Counted from the stretch's first letter, positions 32,514 through 42,054 are shown. The stretch: DNA of 64,000 nucleotides from Pectinophora gossypiella (GCF_024362695.1 NC_065422.1:11655534-11719533), one strand, 5' to 3'. Made by a program: numbers and translations. Notes: generated from the sequence alone by a model not told the origin.

Positions 32514-32645
32514 CTCCACCAACCCGCAGTCTCCACCAACCCGCAGTGGAGCAGCGTGGTGAAGTATACTCCATACCCCCTCCGGTTGATTGAGGGGAGG
32601 CCTGTGCCCAGCAGTGGGACGTATACAGGCTGTTGATGTAAGTCC
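32514..32645 (+). mobile_element. SINE-B 3' part with tandem 17 bp duplication
   Basis: CTCCACCAACCCGCAGT occurs twice in tandem (32514-32530, 32531-32547), then GGAGCAGCGTGGTGAAGTAT, GGTTGATTGAGGGGAGGCCT and GACGTATACAGGCTGTTGATG. Confidence 0.85.
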
Positions 32646-32684
32646 TTTTAGGTCTTCCTTTGCCAGCAGCCCGGTAGGGCTGAT

Positions 32685-32773
32685 GTAGGTTGCGGTATAT
32701 AAAGCGAAAGTGGATGGTAGTTGATGGTGGTAATCAATTACCATCAACTTTCGCTTTATATACCGCAACCTAC
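32685..32773. repeat. Long perfect inverted repeat, 26 bp arms
   Basis: 32685-32710 (GTAGGTTGCGGTATATAAAG plus CGAAAG) and 32748-32773 are perfect reverse complements with a 37 bp loop that itself holds GTTGATGG/CCATCAAC. Each arm includes TATATAAA, so two TATA-like words face each other. Confidence 0.9.
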
Positions 32774-33040
32774 ACGTAGTACGGTAATTATTTAATACAG
32801 TTTATTTTTAAAGTAGGTACTTGGTTACAGATTCATTCTAATAATTTATCAACTTGCCTGTTTATCCAGAACAGATCACAGATAGTCCCAGCGCATGATA
32901 CAACTCGGCAGCCAACAAACTTAAATTACTAACATACCTTGAGGGTGTACAAATAAAGCGATTCCCTCATTACCGTGTTGTAAATCGCGATGCTATCTTA
33001 TAAACTTCGTTCGCTGAGCGTTTTACAGTACACGATACAA

Positions 33041-33080
33041 TAACAGCCTTTGTGGTCTAGTAGTGAGAGCGTTGGGCTCA
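33041..33080 (+). mobile_element. tRNA-type SINE head fragment
   Basis: CCTTTGTGGTCTAGTAGTGA and GAGCGTTGGGCTCATGA match a SINE-A/SINE-B head with the A box; the copy stops at a T-rich run. Confidence 0.5.
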
Positions 33081-33430
33081 TGATTTTTTATTTTTTTATT
33101 GCTATTTTTTTTTCTTACATTAAAATAACGTTCACCATCACGCAAACCATTAAGATTTATCTGTGCTGGGGAGTCTGTATAATAATAATGGAAATATAAA
33201 TTAAATAATAACAAAATAAAATAAAGGATCTTATTCTAAGGTTAGTTTTTAATTAATTTTAATAACAACCTAGTTGATTGGACAAGTAGTGTGACTTAAG
33301 TTTATTTTTAAATTCTTGGAATCCTCACACAAGATTTGAAGATCCCTTGGCAGTTCGTTAACAAATGTAGGTACTAGAGAATTCAACATTCTTCCATAAA
33401 AGTTTTTAGTCTTAGGTAATTTATATTTAC

Positions 33431-33530
33431 CCACAGTGGAGCAGCGCGGTGGAGTATGCTGTGCATCCCCTTCGGATGATAGAGGGGAGGCATGTGCCTA
33501 GCAGTGGAGCGTAATAGGTAGACTGTTAAG
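33431..33530 (+). mobile_element. SINE-B 3' part, diverged
   Basis: CACAGTGGAGCAGCGCGGTG, GAGTATGCTGTGCATCCCCT and AGGCATGTGCCTAGCAGTGG follow the family. Confidence 0.8.
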
Positions 33531-33544
33531 TTACTTCATTTAAA

Positions 33545-33722
33545 AATGTCATACTGCATAAGTGCGAGCGAGATAGAATGCGCGCGTGCTCCCCCTTACT
33601 CCTTAGCGATTTAGGGTCATATAAGACGAAATTAAGACCTAGAGGGTGAGGTAAATCTAGCTCTACGCGCGATATGAATTGTTGCGGGGCGGAGAGTTAT
33701 CGTGCTAAACGTAGTATTATTT
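33545..33722 (+). repeat. R7 repeat
   Basis: GTGCGAGCGAGATAGAATGC, GAGGTAAATCTAGCTCTACG, TTGTTGCGGGGCGGAGAGTT and GTAGTATTATT. It is cut by the MITE at 33726. Confidence 0.75.
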
Positions 33723-33725
33723 TTC

Positions 33726-33911
33726 AGGTGGGTACTGACCGGTGTTACGAGGCGTAATGTGCCATTCGCAGCGAGCATGATATGTTACGTCACGTGTTTC
33801 AAATTAGTGTTGATGCTCGCTACGAGCGCCTTATTTCCCCGTACTGACAGCACGAACGCTCGCTGTGTAACACATGACATTACGCCACGTAACACCAGTC
33901 AGTACCCACCT
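33726..33911. mobile_element. MITE, GGTGGGTACTGAC ends
   Basis: AGGTGGGTACTGACCGGTGT and the complement at 33892-33911 (CAGTCAGTACCCACCT) pair; the match continues through TTACGAGGCGTAATGTG. A TTC trinucleotide flanks both sides, which would fit a 3 bp target duplication of PIF/Harbinger type. The 79-residue plus frame is incidental. It sits at the right end of an R7 copy. Confidence 0.8.
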
Positions 33912-34076
33912 TTCTGTAATTTTATGTGTGGTGTGGATTAAAGTGACGTTACGGTGTGTAAACTGGACTTTATATTTCCTACTTCTCAATTCGCTTATTG
34001 CTAAAGCCTATCACCGATACCACTGACACCAACACCCCACTAAATTATTCTTTATATAGGTTTTGTGTAGAATCGC

Positions 34077-34422
34077 TTTTTTTAAGGTCTTATTGTAGAT
34101 TTGCCGCAGATGGCATTAACTACTTGGCCGGACAAATGGGGAGCGCTGAAGGCTCTCACCCGGTACAGCGTTTAAGACAACAGGCCTGAAGGTGCCCAGT
34201 TGGGCGCGAACTTCGGCTCAGGGCGTCATCTGAGAGGAAAAATATTTGAAAGAATTAATCGATAAGCGCTGATTGAGGAAAATCGTCGACCACGCTGGCG
34301 GGGTCGGTATCGGGATCTTGAAGTGTTTGGTGTCGCGAGCTAGTTGGCCGCCTCTATGGCTAGAGTAATCGGGTCGTAGGAATCGTATATTACGTCCTTC
34401 GTACGCCGATACTTTTCTTTTC
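34077..34422 (-). mobile_element. Retroposon P, longest copy, 15 bp TSD
   Basis: TTTGTGTAGAATCGC is found at 34062-34076 and 34423-34437, a perfect 15 bp duplication. The minus-strand element begins AAAAGTATCGGCGTACGAAG, continues with CTAGCCATAGAGGCGGCC, ACGATTTTCCTCAATCAGCG, GACGCCCTGAGCCG, CCCAACTGGGCACCTTCAGG and GAGAGCCTTCAGCGCTCCCC, and ends in the poly-A at 34077 (TTTTTTT on plus). No protein is encoded. A phrase close to GGTTCGCGCC could be a decayed Pol III B box. Frames at 33998-34189 and 34218-34451 are shadows. Confidence 0.9.
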
Positions 34423-34769
34423 TTTGTGTAGAATCGCAATCGTGTCGTCAATTATGAAACTCGCAAGGTTAGCTATCTGATTACAAAGTAATCATGTTTG
34501 GACCAGATTACAGTACACGAGGCACCCCTTAATAGCTGTTGTTATGACGTAAGAGTATGGCTTCTACTTCATTTCAGTTAATCACATAATGAAACAAGAT
34601 TTTTTCAAGAAAATTGGCTGGAGTTTTGATTAATTTCTTTGTAATTACAGTAATTTAGCTTTCATTTTTAGATCGTTTCTAAGGAAATGTATTTTCCTGA
34701 AGTGTGGTAAATGCAATAGAAGGGTTATAAGGAAAGGTTATAGGGAAATATCGAACGTTCCAAGTATCT

Positions 34770-35200
34770 TGTATTAGAACTCTGCTCAAACTGTTACGAA
34801 TATCTGGAAACGACCAAAGCGAAGCGCAAGGGTAGGGACCTACCTTTTCTCGAAACGTTTCATCTATTTTTTGAATCCTCATAACTCTGGTTTGGCTTTT
34901 ACCTGGTAAACCAAATTCTACCACTACATACACGTAAGTTGAAAAGAAAAACAATTTTATGCCGTCATCATGGGCAACTTTATTGACTGTTCATTGCCAT
35001 TTTGTTATTATAGTTCTTGTAGGAACGAAACGGCCAAGCCACATATTTTGCCTAACGTGTAGAATTTGTAAACTTAGGGTTTGTATAGTTAGCCCGTGTA
35101 GACTTAGAAGTTTGGCTCTATACGAGATCTGATAACTTTTTGACATTGCGATCGATATGATACATGAAAATATTTTTGTTGGGATTATTGACTGTGTCAA
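34770..35200. repeat. Unclassified repeat, partner of 40945-41150
   Basis: Shared blocks: CAAAGCGAAGCGCAAGGGTA, CTTTTCTCGAAACGTTTC, ATATTTTGCCTAACGTGTAG, and GAGATCTGATAACTTTTTGA. They are in the same order in both copies but separated by different lengths. A 91-residue minus frame here shows no motif. Confidence 0.55.
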
Positions 35201-35252
35201 AGGGAGACATCTGCTACTTATGGCACAGGTTTTACCTATGGTAAGTACCAGC

Positions 35253-35526
35253 AGGGTTTTATATCTGTTGATTCTGTTACTATCATAACTGTACTCATAG
35301 TTTGTAAGTTGATTTGTCCAATAAATACATTTTTTATTATTATCTGCACCAGGAAATGTGTTTTTTTAGTTTTCATAACACTCACATGTGCTTAGGGAAG
35401 CTCACAAAGAGAAAAATTAAATCGAAAAAATTAAACTCCGACGGGACACGAACCCGGTAGCTCTCGTCAAGCCCGGACGAGCGTGTTAACATTACACCAC
35501 CGGTTCCTCCTCCATGCGAAATTCTT
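35253..35526 (-). mobile_element. SINE-like element, left copy of a head-to-head pair
   Basis: Reading the minus strand from 35526: GAAGAATTTCGCATGGAGG, GGTGGTGTAATGTTAACACG (A-box-like), TACCGGGTTCGTGTCCCGTC (B-box-like), TTAATTTTTCTCTTTGTGAG, AGCACATGTGAGTGTTATGA, TTTATTGGACAAATCAACTT and ATCAACAGATATAAAACCCT. The right copy at 35608-35869 follows the same order. Confidence 0.75.
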
Positions 35527-35607
35527 CGATTTACCTTATCATTTTTATAGTACTCCATATTTTAGATAGGTGGCGCCGGCGTCGGATTAATGACGACATA
35601 TAGATCC

Positions 35608-35869
35608 AAGAATTTCACATGGACAGGGGGAGGACCGCTCGTCCCGACTTGACAAGATCCGTTCAAGTTCTAGTCCCGTCCGAGTCAGAATTTTTCGATT
35701 TAATTTTCTCTTTTTGAGTTTCCCTAAGCACATGTGAGTGCTATAAAAACTAAAAAAAAAAGAAACGCATTTCCTGTTGCAGATAATAATAAAAAATATA
35801 TTTATTGGACCAACTTACCAACTATGGGTACAGTTATGATAGTAACAGAATCAACAGATATAAAGCCCT
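35608..35869 (+). mobile_element. SINE-like element, right copy of the pair
   Basis: AAGAATTTCACATGGACAGG, GCTCGTCCCGACTTGAC, TAGTCCCGTCCGAGTCAG, CGATTTAATTTTCTCTTTTT, AAGCACATGTGAGTGCTATA and AGTAACAGAATCAACAGATA. The head is more degraded than in the left copy (B box GTTCTAGTCCC). The open frames 35734-36132 (plus) and 35802-36083 (minus) overlap it and continue into unassigned DNA; neither shows a domain. Confidence 0.75.
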
Positions 35870-36276
35870 GTATTAATCGTATGGTTCCTCGACAATGCGA
35901 GTACACAAGTTTTGTACAAAGACAATCCACTACCACGTTAGTGCTTGTACCTACACACAATACAAAATGTAAATCACAGCGACAACAATTTGCGAGTTTA
36001 AGAGTTTTTAACGACGATAGTTGGTATATGGCACGAAGTATAGGATTAAGCGATAAGCAAAATACGGCCAAATACATGCACAAACTTGAGGCTGAAATTC
36101 ATATTAGGAAGGTCAGTTGTTTATCCGGGTAAGGGTGCCCAAAGATTATGGACAGGTGAAGGGCCATTATACCTACTCGTATATAGGCCATTATACCTAC
36201 ACCCCCCTCATCCACAACCCACCCCCTCCAATTTCAGCTATTATTGTTATTTTACCCGTACGTAATATACATTTTT

Positions 36277-36340
36277 AGGGTTCCGAACCTCAATAGGTAA
36301 AACGGAACCCTTATAGGATCACTTTTTTCACATACCAAAC
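36277..36340. repeat. Short palindromic repeat AGGGTTCCG...CGGAACCCT
   Basis: AGGGTTCCGAACCTCAATAG and AAAACGGAACCCTTATAGGA. This palindromic word is widespread in insect genomes; only one copy is seen here. Confidence 0.5.
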
Positions 36341-36379
36341 GCATCAACATTAATAAGCACAAAAGCATAGGGTTAATAG

Positions 36380-36575
36380 GGTAGTTTCCAACTATTCAAA
36401 TCAGTTACTTTTTACTAAACGTCAAAACACCAAATGACTATGGAATTTGTATGAAAAAGCAACCTGTGACGTCATACAAAAATGTGATAAAATGTCACAT
36501 ATTTAGGTAGATCAGTCTTTGCTTAGCAAGCAGAATTTTGAATAATTTATCTTTGACCTAGAAAACTACCCAATT
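36380..36575. mobile_element. MITE, GGGTAGTTTCC ends, copy 1
   Basis: From AGGGTAGTTTCCAACTATTC through CACTTTTTACTAAACGTCAA, GTGACGTCATACAAAAATGT, TTATCTTTGACCTAG to AAAACTACCC. The outer ends are inverted. A second copy at 54507-54735 has an insertion in the middle. The pair defines the family. Confidence 0.8.
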
Positions 36576-36599
36576 ATAGTACTACGTATATCACGAATA

Positions 36600-36790
36600 C
36601 AAATTTTGATCGAGCTTGATTTATTGAGGATTTACCTCACCCCCGATGGGGGCCACTTTGATCTATTTAAGCGGTAAGTCATTAAGGAGTAAAGAAGCGC
36701 GCGGGGATTGTCTGATTTCGGTCGCTCGCACCAGATAAGTCGGCATATAGTAAAAACGAAATTTTTGTAAGGAGTGTCCGGTCTTTGACG
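36600..36790 (-). repeat. R7 repeat, degraded
   Basis: GAGCTTGATTTATTGAGGAT, TTACCTCACCCCCGATGGGG, TAAGTCATTAAGGAGTAAAG and GGAGTGTCCGGTCTTTG on plus, in the order of an R7 copy read on minus. Confidence 0.6.
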
Positions 36791-36931
36791 AGAGCTCGAT
36801 GCGCACAGAGCTCACATGGCATTCAGAGTATGTCAGGTGCGGATGTTCATTGTAAAGTTCGAGTTTGTATTTACTCACACGCAGTAGAGCGCGGGTTCAT
36901 ACAACATTCCGGTTCCCATTTGTCCGGATGC

Positions 36932-36970
36932 TATCTGCGGCAAATCTACAAGTCGCGTCAAAAAATCTCA
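36932..36970 (+). mobile_element. Retroposon P 3' end fragment
   Basis: TGCTATCTGCGGCAAATCTA followed by CAAGTCGCGTCAAAAAA. Only the last ~40 bp; poly-A end intact. Confidence 0.6.
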
Positions 36971-37396
36971 CCGAGACCCCGTATTGTTTAGGTTTAGCGA
37001 TGTTTAACAATCTATGTGTAATTTATGAAGTGTTATAAATAAATAAGTAAATAGAAAAAAACGCAACTTCCCGATAGTGTCTTTGTGTGCAGCTTTTATT
37101 TTTATTTTCTTCCTTGACTATCCGTAAAACATACTTGATTAGCACGTTATATTTCACACAAACCCACGCTGAAGCTGAGACATAATAAAAGCAGCTGGCT
37201 TCTAAATTAGGCCAAGCAGAGACCCGAGAGCCATAACAAAGTTTGCGGCGTCTTTAAATTAATTCCTGTTCCACATTCTGGACAGTGCTGTTCGAAATAA
37301 ACTAAAATTGGACAGGACTGGACTCTAGTACCATGGGAAAAATTATACGTAAACTAGTAGGGTATTTTTTTTAAATAAGTACTTATCTTATAATTT

Positions 37397-37444
37397 AAAA
37401 AGGCCACATCTAAAAAAGATGAATTGCTTTGACGTGGCCATTTT
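37397..37444. mobile_element. Tiny hairpin MITE
   Basis: AAAAGGCCACATC and GACGTGGCCATTTT pair around AAGATGAATTGC. The same end words occur near 6812 and 51350-51470, suggesting a family with a larger parent. Confidence 0.5.
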
Positions 37445-37484
37445 AACCCCCCAGTACTTACTTACTTCTATTTTCGTTTTGCTT

Positions 37485-37600
37485 TGATTCCCGCGTGAAC
37501 AAAATAACAATAATTTTAGTTCTAAATTCAAATTCTGATACACGATAAATCTAATAATTGGTCAACATGGGAATTAGCATTCGCTTGTATTCGAAAATGT
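37485..37600. mobile_element. Half copy of the 10167-10475 MITE
   Basis: GATTCCCGCGTGAACAAAAT, TCTAAATTCAAATTCTGATA, ACACGATAAATCTAATAATT and TAGCATTCGCTTGTATTCG, but the left arm is absent. Confidence 0.65.
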
Positions 37601-37702
37601 TCAAAGGGACATTAAGATAGCACTGCACCGAGGGGAGGCTTTCATGTTTGAATCCAAAGGATTGTGTACTTTTTGACGTGATGGACTTTTATTGGGCTAG
37701 GC

Positions 37703-37939
37703 CAGGTTTCCCAATCTTTTTCAAGCTGCAGCGCAGTTACAAGTTTAGTATTTTGTAACGGCGCCCTGCCATAGTTAAGTTGTTAGGTTAGGTTATTTCG
37801 AGGGAGATAGGAAAAAAAATAAAACAACCACAAAATGAATAAAGTCTACAGGTACCCCGCGAATATTTGTGGTTTCGAATAATGATAGAACTCACGGCGT
37901 CCCTCTTTACTTTCTACGGCGCACCTTTGGGAACCCCTG
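37703..37939. mobile_element. hAT-like non-autonomous element
   Basis: Left end CAGGTTTCCCAATCTTTTTC and right end GCGCACCTTTGGGAACCCCTG are imperfect inverted repeats of the CAGGGGTTCCCAA type common in hAT elements. Flanking 8 bp GGCTAGGC and GGTTAGGT match at six positions, compatible with an old 8 bp hAT duplication. Confidence 0.65.
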
Positions 37940-37944
37940 GGTTA

Positions 37945-38670
37945 GGTTGATAATAGGTCTCCAAGCGGTTCAATCATTATATGGATACGAATACCAAGCA
38001 TGGGTTAGGTTTTCGGATCAAAAGTGCCTGCATATTGTCTTCTGATTGCTTACGTTCATCATAAGATATTTAATATACATATTTTCATCAACATCGCCTT
38101 TCTAAAACTTTTACTTCCTAACTCTTATAATATTATTGCTTTGGATTCGATCGCACGTTCGTGTTCAAACCATCGAAGATACGTCACGTACTATGAAAGT
38201 CTACAATCTCTCGACTGAATTCTCTCCTGGTCTCGAGTGAAATATGACATAAAATGCTCTGCAAAGACGCTGTTTGCTTGCAGTTTAGTTCTTAAGATAA
38301 TATTGTTAATTGGAGGCTTAAAGCGCTTGGTCTAGGCGCAGGCTTGCTGAATTTACAGCGTTTCTATCACCTTGATACTGAAGAGACTTTATTATACGGA
38401 CAAACTATTCACTTTCGTAACAGTATGCTCTATAAATTCATGTTTAAAATTCATATCAGTGAATCCATCAAAAAGCGATTATATTATGCTCGCGTCGAAT
38501 GAGTTAAATTGCAGTTCTATATTTCAAATGCAGAGTAATCTATTTGATCACAGTCGATTTGTTTTCCAATATGTAATGGTTCACTCTGACCAGTATTTAA
38601 AATTCTATTCGAATAGGCGGATTTGCAAATATTGAAAACGTTTTTAATGATACAGGCCATTGATCAAAAT
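37945..38670. other. No gene seen
   Basis: Unassigned AT-rich sequence. Frames of 64, 87 and 63 codons lie here but have no motifs and no neighbours of gene character. Confidence 0.45.
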
Positions 38671-38671
38671 C

Positions 38672-38790
38672 AAATCAAATCAAATATACTTTATTGCACA
38701 GAACTAAAATTTCAACAATCAGACAAAACACATGAATACAGTACAATTTGGGCGGCCTTTTATTGGTCTACTAGTTCAATGATACAGACA
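38672..38790 (-). mobile_element. LINE 3' UTR
   Basis: CAAATCAAATCAAATATACT, TTATTGCACAGAACTAAAAT and TACAGTACAATTTGGGCGGC parallel the UTR at 11980-12060. Coding part absent. Confidence 0.65.
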
Positions 38791-39072
38791 GTTATGCTTA
38801 CAATTTATATATAAAAAGACATTGCCTTGTAAATTCGTGACAATTTGGTATTGAAATCCTAGGATACATGACGACCGGAAAATTTTCTATCGTGCGGGTC
38901 GTGAAGTCTCACTAAACGATTCCTTGTTAGACCACCGAGAATCAATATTCAATATTCTTTATTTACATACTATAATGGTGTACAAGTTGGTAAGCTACAT
39001 ATGAGTTTCACATTACAGACCCTTTCGGGCACAACAAAATAGAAGTTTAAAAGAGAAAAGGAAGCTTTTCAA

Positions 39073-39128
39073 ATAGTACCAGGACCTCCTGGTCGTGAGC
39101 CTAACGCTCAACCACTGGAGCACGCATG
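39073..39128 (-). mobile_element. SINE-A head fragment
   Basis: AGGACCTCCTGGTCGTGAGC and CTAACGCTCAACCACTGGAG form the complement of a SINE-A head. Confidence 0.6.
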
Positions 39129-39634
39129 CCGTTATAGCCAACCGGAAAGTGACAGCTAATTAGTCAGTGACATAAGTGACGACGTGATCATCTGTCACCG
39201 TACGATTGACAATATTCTATCGTAAGACTTGATGTCAGAAGTGGCTTCAGGCTTGATTTGCTACCGGTGTGAGCTGTTTATGTACATTATGATAGAGCAA
39301 CTGCGAAATATTGAAATCTACATAATTATGAACTTTCTTATTCTATTTTTTTTTTCAAATGTATCCAATAAAATGTAACTTTTTTTGTTTTCTATTACTT
39401 TTGTTTTCGTTTTTAAACTTAAGTACATTTTTTATTGTAAGAATGGTTACGTTCAGTATGTACACATGAACAGTCAGCGAGGATTACTTAATTAAATTAC
39501 GAATCGGAGGCGTAAGTGCTGCGTATCAGCACAAGGGGGCTTAATTAATGCCGCGTTACATTTACACATACGTACCTACATGTTTATACAAGCAGTGACG
39601 CAACATCTATACCTGATTATACAGTGACCAATAC

Positions 39635-39884
39635 GGTGGTTGGGACTCGCTCAGCAACAATAGATGGCGTAAGTGTAGCGGTGATCGAAATAATTATTTT
39701 TGTCATAGATAAACTAAACTAAGTGAGTTCTACACCTTTTTTCCACTTCTTGAAAGTCTAGAGAACTTACAAAAAATAAAAATACTGACATAAATACATA
39801 ATGACAAAAATAATAATTTCGATCATCGAATAACATGGCTACTTTTACGCCATATATTGTCGGCGAGCTAGGGTCCCAACCTCC
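39635..39884. mobile_element. MITE, GGTGGTTGGGAC ends
   Basis: Left GGTGGTTGGGACTCGCTCAG and AGATGGCGTAAGTGTAGC pair with right CTACTTTTACGCCATATATT and GAGCTAGGGTCCCAACCTCC. Inner parts GATCGAAATAATTATTTTTG and CAAAAATAATAATTTCGATC also pair, so most of the 250 bp folds back. Confidence 0.8.
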
Positions 39885-39904
39885 TCAAGTAATAATACTA
39901 GGTA

Positions 39905-40065
39905 CGAATAGAAGGGACACTTTTCGCCCCGCACCAATACGAGCTGGGAGCGAGCTTGATTTACCTCACGCCCGTTGGGTGCTTCCTTTAGGTATTTAAG
40001 CACACGGTAAACACTAGATTTCTGTACGAAGTGTCCGGGCTGTGTAATACAGTCATACAGAAATG
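39905..40065 (-). repeat. R7 repeat
   Basis: GAATAGAAGGGACACTTTTC, GCCCCGCACCAATACGAGCT, TTGATTTACCTCACGCCCGT and GAAGTGTCCGGGCTGTG. Confidence 0.7.
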
Positions 40066-40078
40066 TGAGATAGGATCC

Positions 40079-40120
40079 GTAAGCGGACCCTGTGAAAAAC
40101 GGGATAATGCTAGGGAGATA
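40079..40120 (+). mobile_element. SINE-D tail fragment
   Basis: GTAAGCGGACCCTGTGAAAA then ACGGGATAATGCTAGGG, the last part of SINE-D before its GATGATGA tail. Confidence 0.65.
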
Positions 40121-40127
40121 ACATAAA

Positions 40128-40338
40128 TGTGGGAATTGTTGTATTTATAATTACAAGGGATTTTGATTTATCTTTATTCTTTTTATATTCTCTCCAATCT
40201 TATAACAGACCACACTGTTATATTTTTTTAATAACTTCCTTCCGTCGTATTCATTAACCATCATAATACCATAAACAACCAAATCCTCATTCATTATTCT
40301 TCCATAGTATTCTCTTACTTTGTACTCACTTTCCTACA
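40128..40338 (-). mobile_element. Solo LTR, 211 bp, with 4 bp TSD
   Basis: On the minus strand it begins TGTAGGAAAGTGAGTAC and ends AACAATTCCCACA, with the terminal TG...CA of an LTR. TAAA precedes (40124-40127) and follows (40339-40342) it. The body matches the LTRs at 50194-50406 and 52453-52689: AGAGAATACTATGGAAG, ATAATGAATGAGGATTTGG, GATGGTTAATGAA. A 4 bp duplication fits Ty3/gypsy-type integrases. With no internal region, it is best read as a recombined solo LTR. Confidence 0.85.
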
Positions 40339-40483
40339 TAAATTAGGCCTACTGTGCCCTAATGGGGAGGGCAGAACCACAAGTAATCAGAAAACGTCTT
40401 TTTTAATTAAACACCAACATATTTGAAAAACATTTTTTTTAAACCGGGAGAGTATATTTTTTAGGAAGATGAATCTAAAGACC

Positions 40484-40623
40484 TGGTGTCATTCGGTTTA
40501 CCGAGAACTCAAAGCCCTCAGCATGTCAAAAGAGCAAGCTACAGGAGCTGCAAAAGACCACAATGAGTAGAAATCTGTTGTTTCAACCCTGGCAATTGAA
40601 ATCTTATGCCCCAGCAGGGGATA
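40484..40623 (+). pseudogene. LINE ORF2 C-terminal relic
   Basis: The frame reads YRELKALSMSKEQATGAAKD, HNE, an in-frame TAG where Trp is expected, KSVVSTLAIEILCPSRG and a TAA stop. The pattern of a helix, AAxDxxxW+SVVSTL and a stop is the usual end of a LINE ORF2. One nonsense change is visible. Confidence 0.6.
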
Positions 40624-40670
40624 ACAGGATTAGAAGACGATGAATCTGATCTAGATGAAGATATTTGAGT

Positions 40671-40776
40671 AATCGTTACATGAGCCATGTCAGAGGCCTT
40701 TAGCGGCTCAATCATAACCCTGACACCAGGGTTGATGAGGTTGGTATTCTACCTCACAACCCACACGATAAGAAGA
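40671..40776 (+). mobile_element. SINE-A 3' part
   Basis: CGTTACATGAGCCATGTCAG, CGGCTCAATCATAACCCTGA, CACCAGGGTTGATGAGGTTG and CACACGATAAGAAGAAG. Confidence 0.8.
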
Positions 40777-40944
40777 AGCTACCTAATAAAGATTTTGGAG
40801 ATAGAACCTACTGCATCGATTGTATATGTGTGTCGTGAAGGAATAAACGCGTGTACCGTAATGTGATGCGTAGATGTAATGAGAAATTCTTACGGAAATT
40901 AGTATCAGTTTACCCATTTATTTATATATTAGGCAAAATCCTCT

Positions 40945-41150
40945 TATATCTGGGGGCACGGCAGTGTCTCCGCAAAGACGAGCAAAGCGAAGCGCCAGGG
41001 TAGGCACTACCTAACTTTTCTCGAAACGTTTCGCCGATTTTTTGCACCTATAAAGTTTACAAACTCTACACGTTAGGCAAAATATGTGGCTGGGGTGTGG
41101 CAAAAACTTGGTGCTACATGAGATCTGATGACTTTTTGACATCACACAAT
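40945..41150. repeat. Unclassified repeat, partner of 34770-35200
   Basis: GGGGGCACGGCAGTGTCTCC, GCAAAGCGAAGCGCCAGGGT, CTCGAAACGTTTCGCCG, ACACGTTAGGCAAAATATG and GAGATCTGATGACTTTTTGA, followed by a (TATC)n run at 41158-41176. Confidence 0.55.
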
Positions 41151-41594
41151 AAAGTTTATTTATCTATCTATCTATCGTAACTTAGCAAATACTTTATCCC
41201 ACACAGGAAACAAAAGAGAAATAAAGAGTGCAAATAGAGACCTTTTAGCAAAGTAACAATCTCTTCCGGACAATTTAAGTAGAGGAGAATAATTCTTGAA
41301 AAAATATATTGTTTTTTTATAAATTTAAAGCACGCCAAAACCGCTTAATACCTAAAGTCGTAAATTCAATCTGTAATTCAACCTTCAGATTTGCAGAAAA
41401 AACAAACTTCGTCATGGAGAATAAAATTTACTCATGCGTTTAATTACCGACACCTTCGGGGTGTCATAAAAAATAAGAGGCTGTAACGAAGTGAGCATAT
41501 CCATATGGGGTTGGGGGCGATTTATAATGGGTAGGGTAGGGAGTGATATATTTCAGAATTCAGCTTTAAACAAATGAGGCCACAGAATGCGTAG

Positions 41595-41790
41595 TATTTT
41601 AAACCACACCTGGACACTCCGTTCATAAACGCGTAAGTGCGAGTGAGATAGACAGTCCGGCTTACGGCCATTTAAACTAAAGTAAGACCTAGAGGGGGTG
41701 AGGTAAATCTAGCTCGGCGCCCGATTCTAATTGGTGGGGTACGGAGAGTTACGTGTAGAAACACGTAGTATAATTCTTTATTCTATGTTT
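41595..41790 (+). repeat. R7 repeat, left arm of an inverted pair
   Basis: GTAAGTGCGAGTGAGATAGA, CTAAAGTAAGACCTAGAGGG, GGTAAATCTAGCTCGGCGCC and TAATTCTTTATTCTATG. Confidence 0.75.
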
Positions 41791-42054
41791 AAACATTTTC
41801 TATTTTATTCTTTTTGTATAAATAGGTCACTAACATAATAAAAACGAAGTGTACCTTAGGGTATATTCAATTATCAAACTTATCATAATAGAAAATCGTT
41901 TAAACTCCCGTAACATATTCCGCCACCGTTCTGAAGCTGCACTAAAGCCATACTTTAATCATATTGAAAACTAAAACTGCACTGGGAGCTTTATTTCGCA
42001 TTCGCATAACTTCACTTTGGTAGTTTCATCGACGGTACAACCTCTAGACTCTTA
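41791..42054. other. No gene seen; spacer of the R7 inverted pair
   Basis: Unassigned AT-rich sequence. Confidence 0.5.

Noticed and set aside
32358..32768. 136-codon minus frame as one protein
   Set aside because: Only the last ~45 residues are LINE-derived; the rest is SINE-B and an inverted repeat.
35430..35520. tRNA gene on the minus strand
   Set aside because: tRNA-like head only; the sequence runs into a SINE-like body duplicated at 35608.
35734..36132. 132-codon plus frame and 93-codon minus frame, possibly a small gene
   Set aside because: The first part is the SINE-like right copy; the remainder has no motif, and both strands are open, as chance would give.
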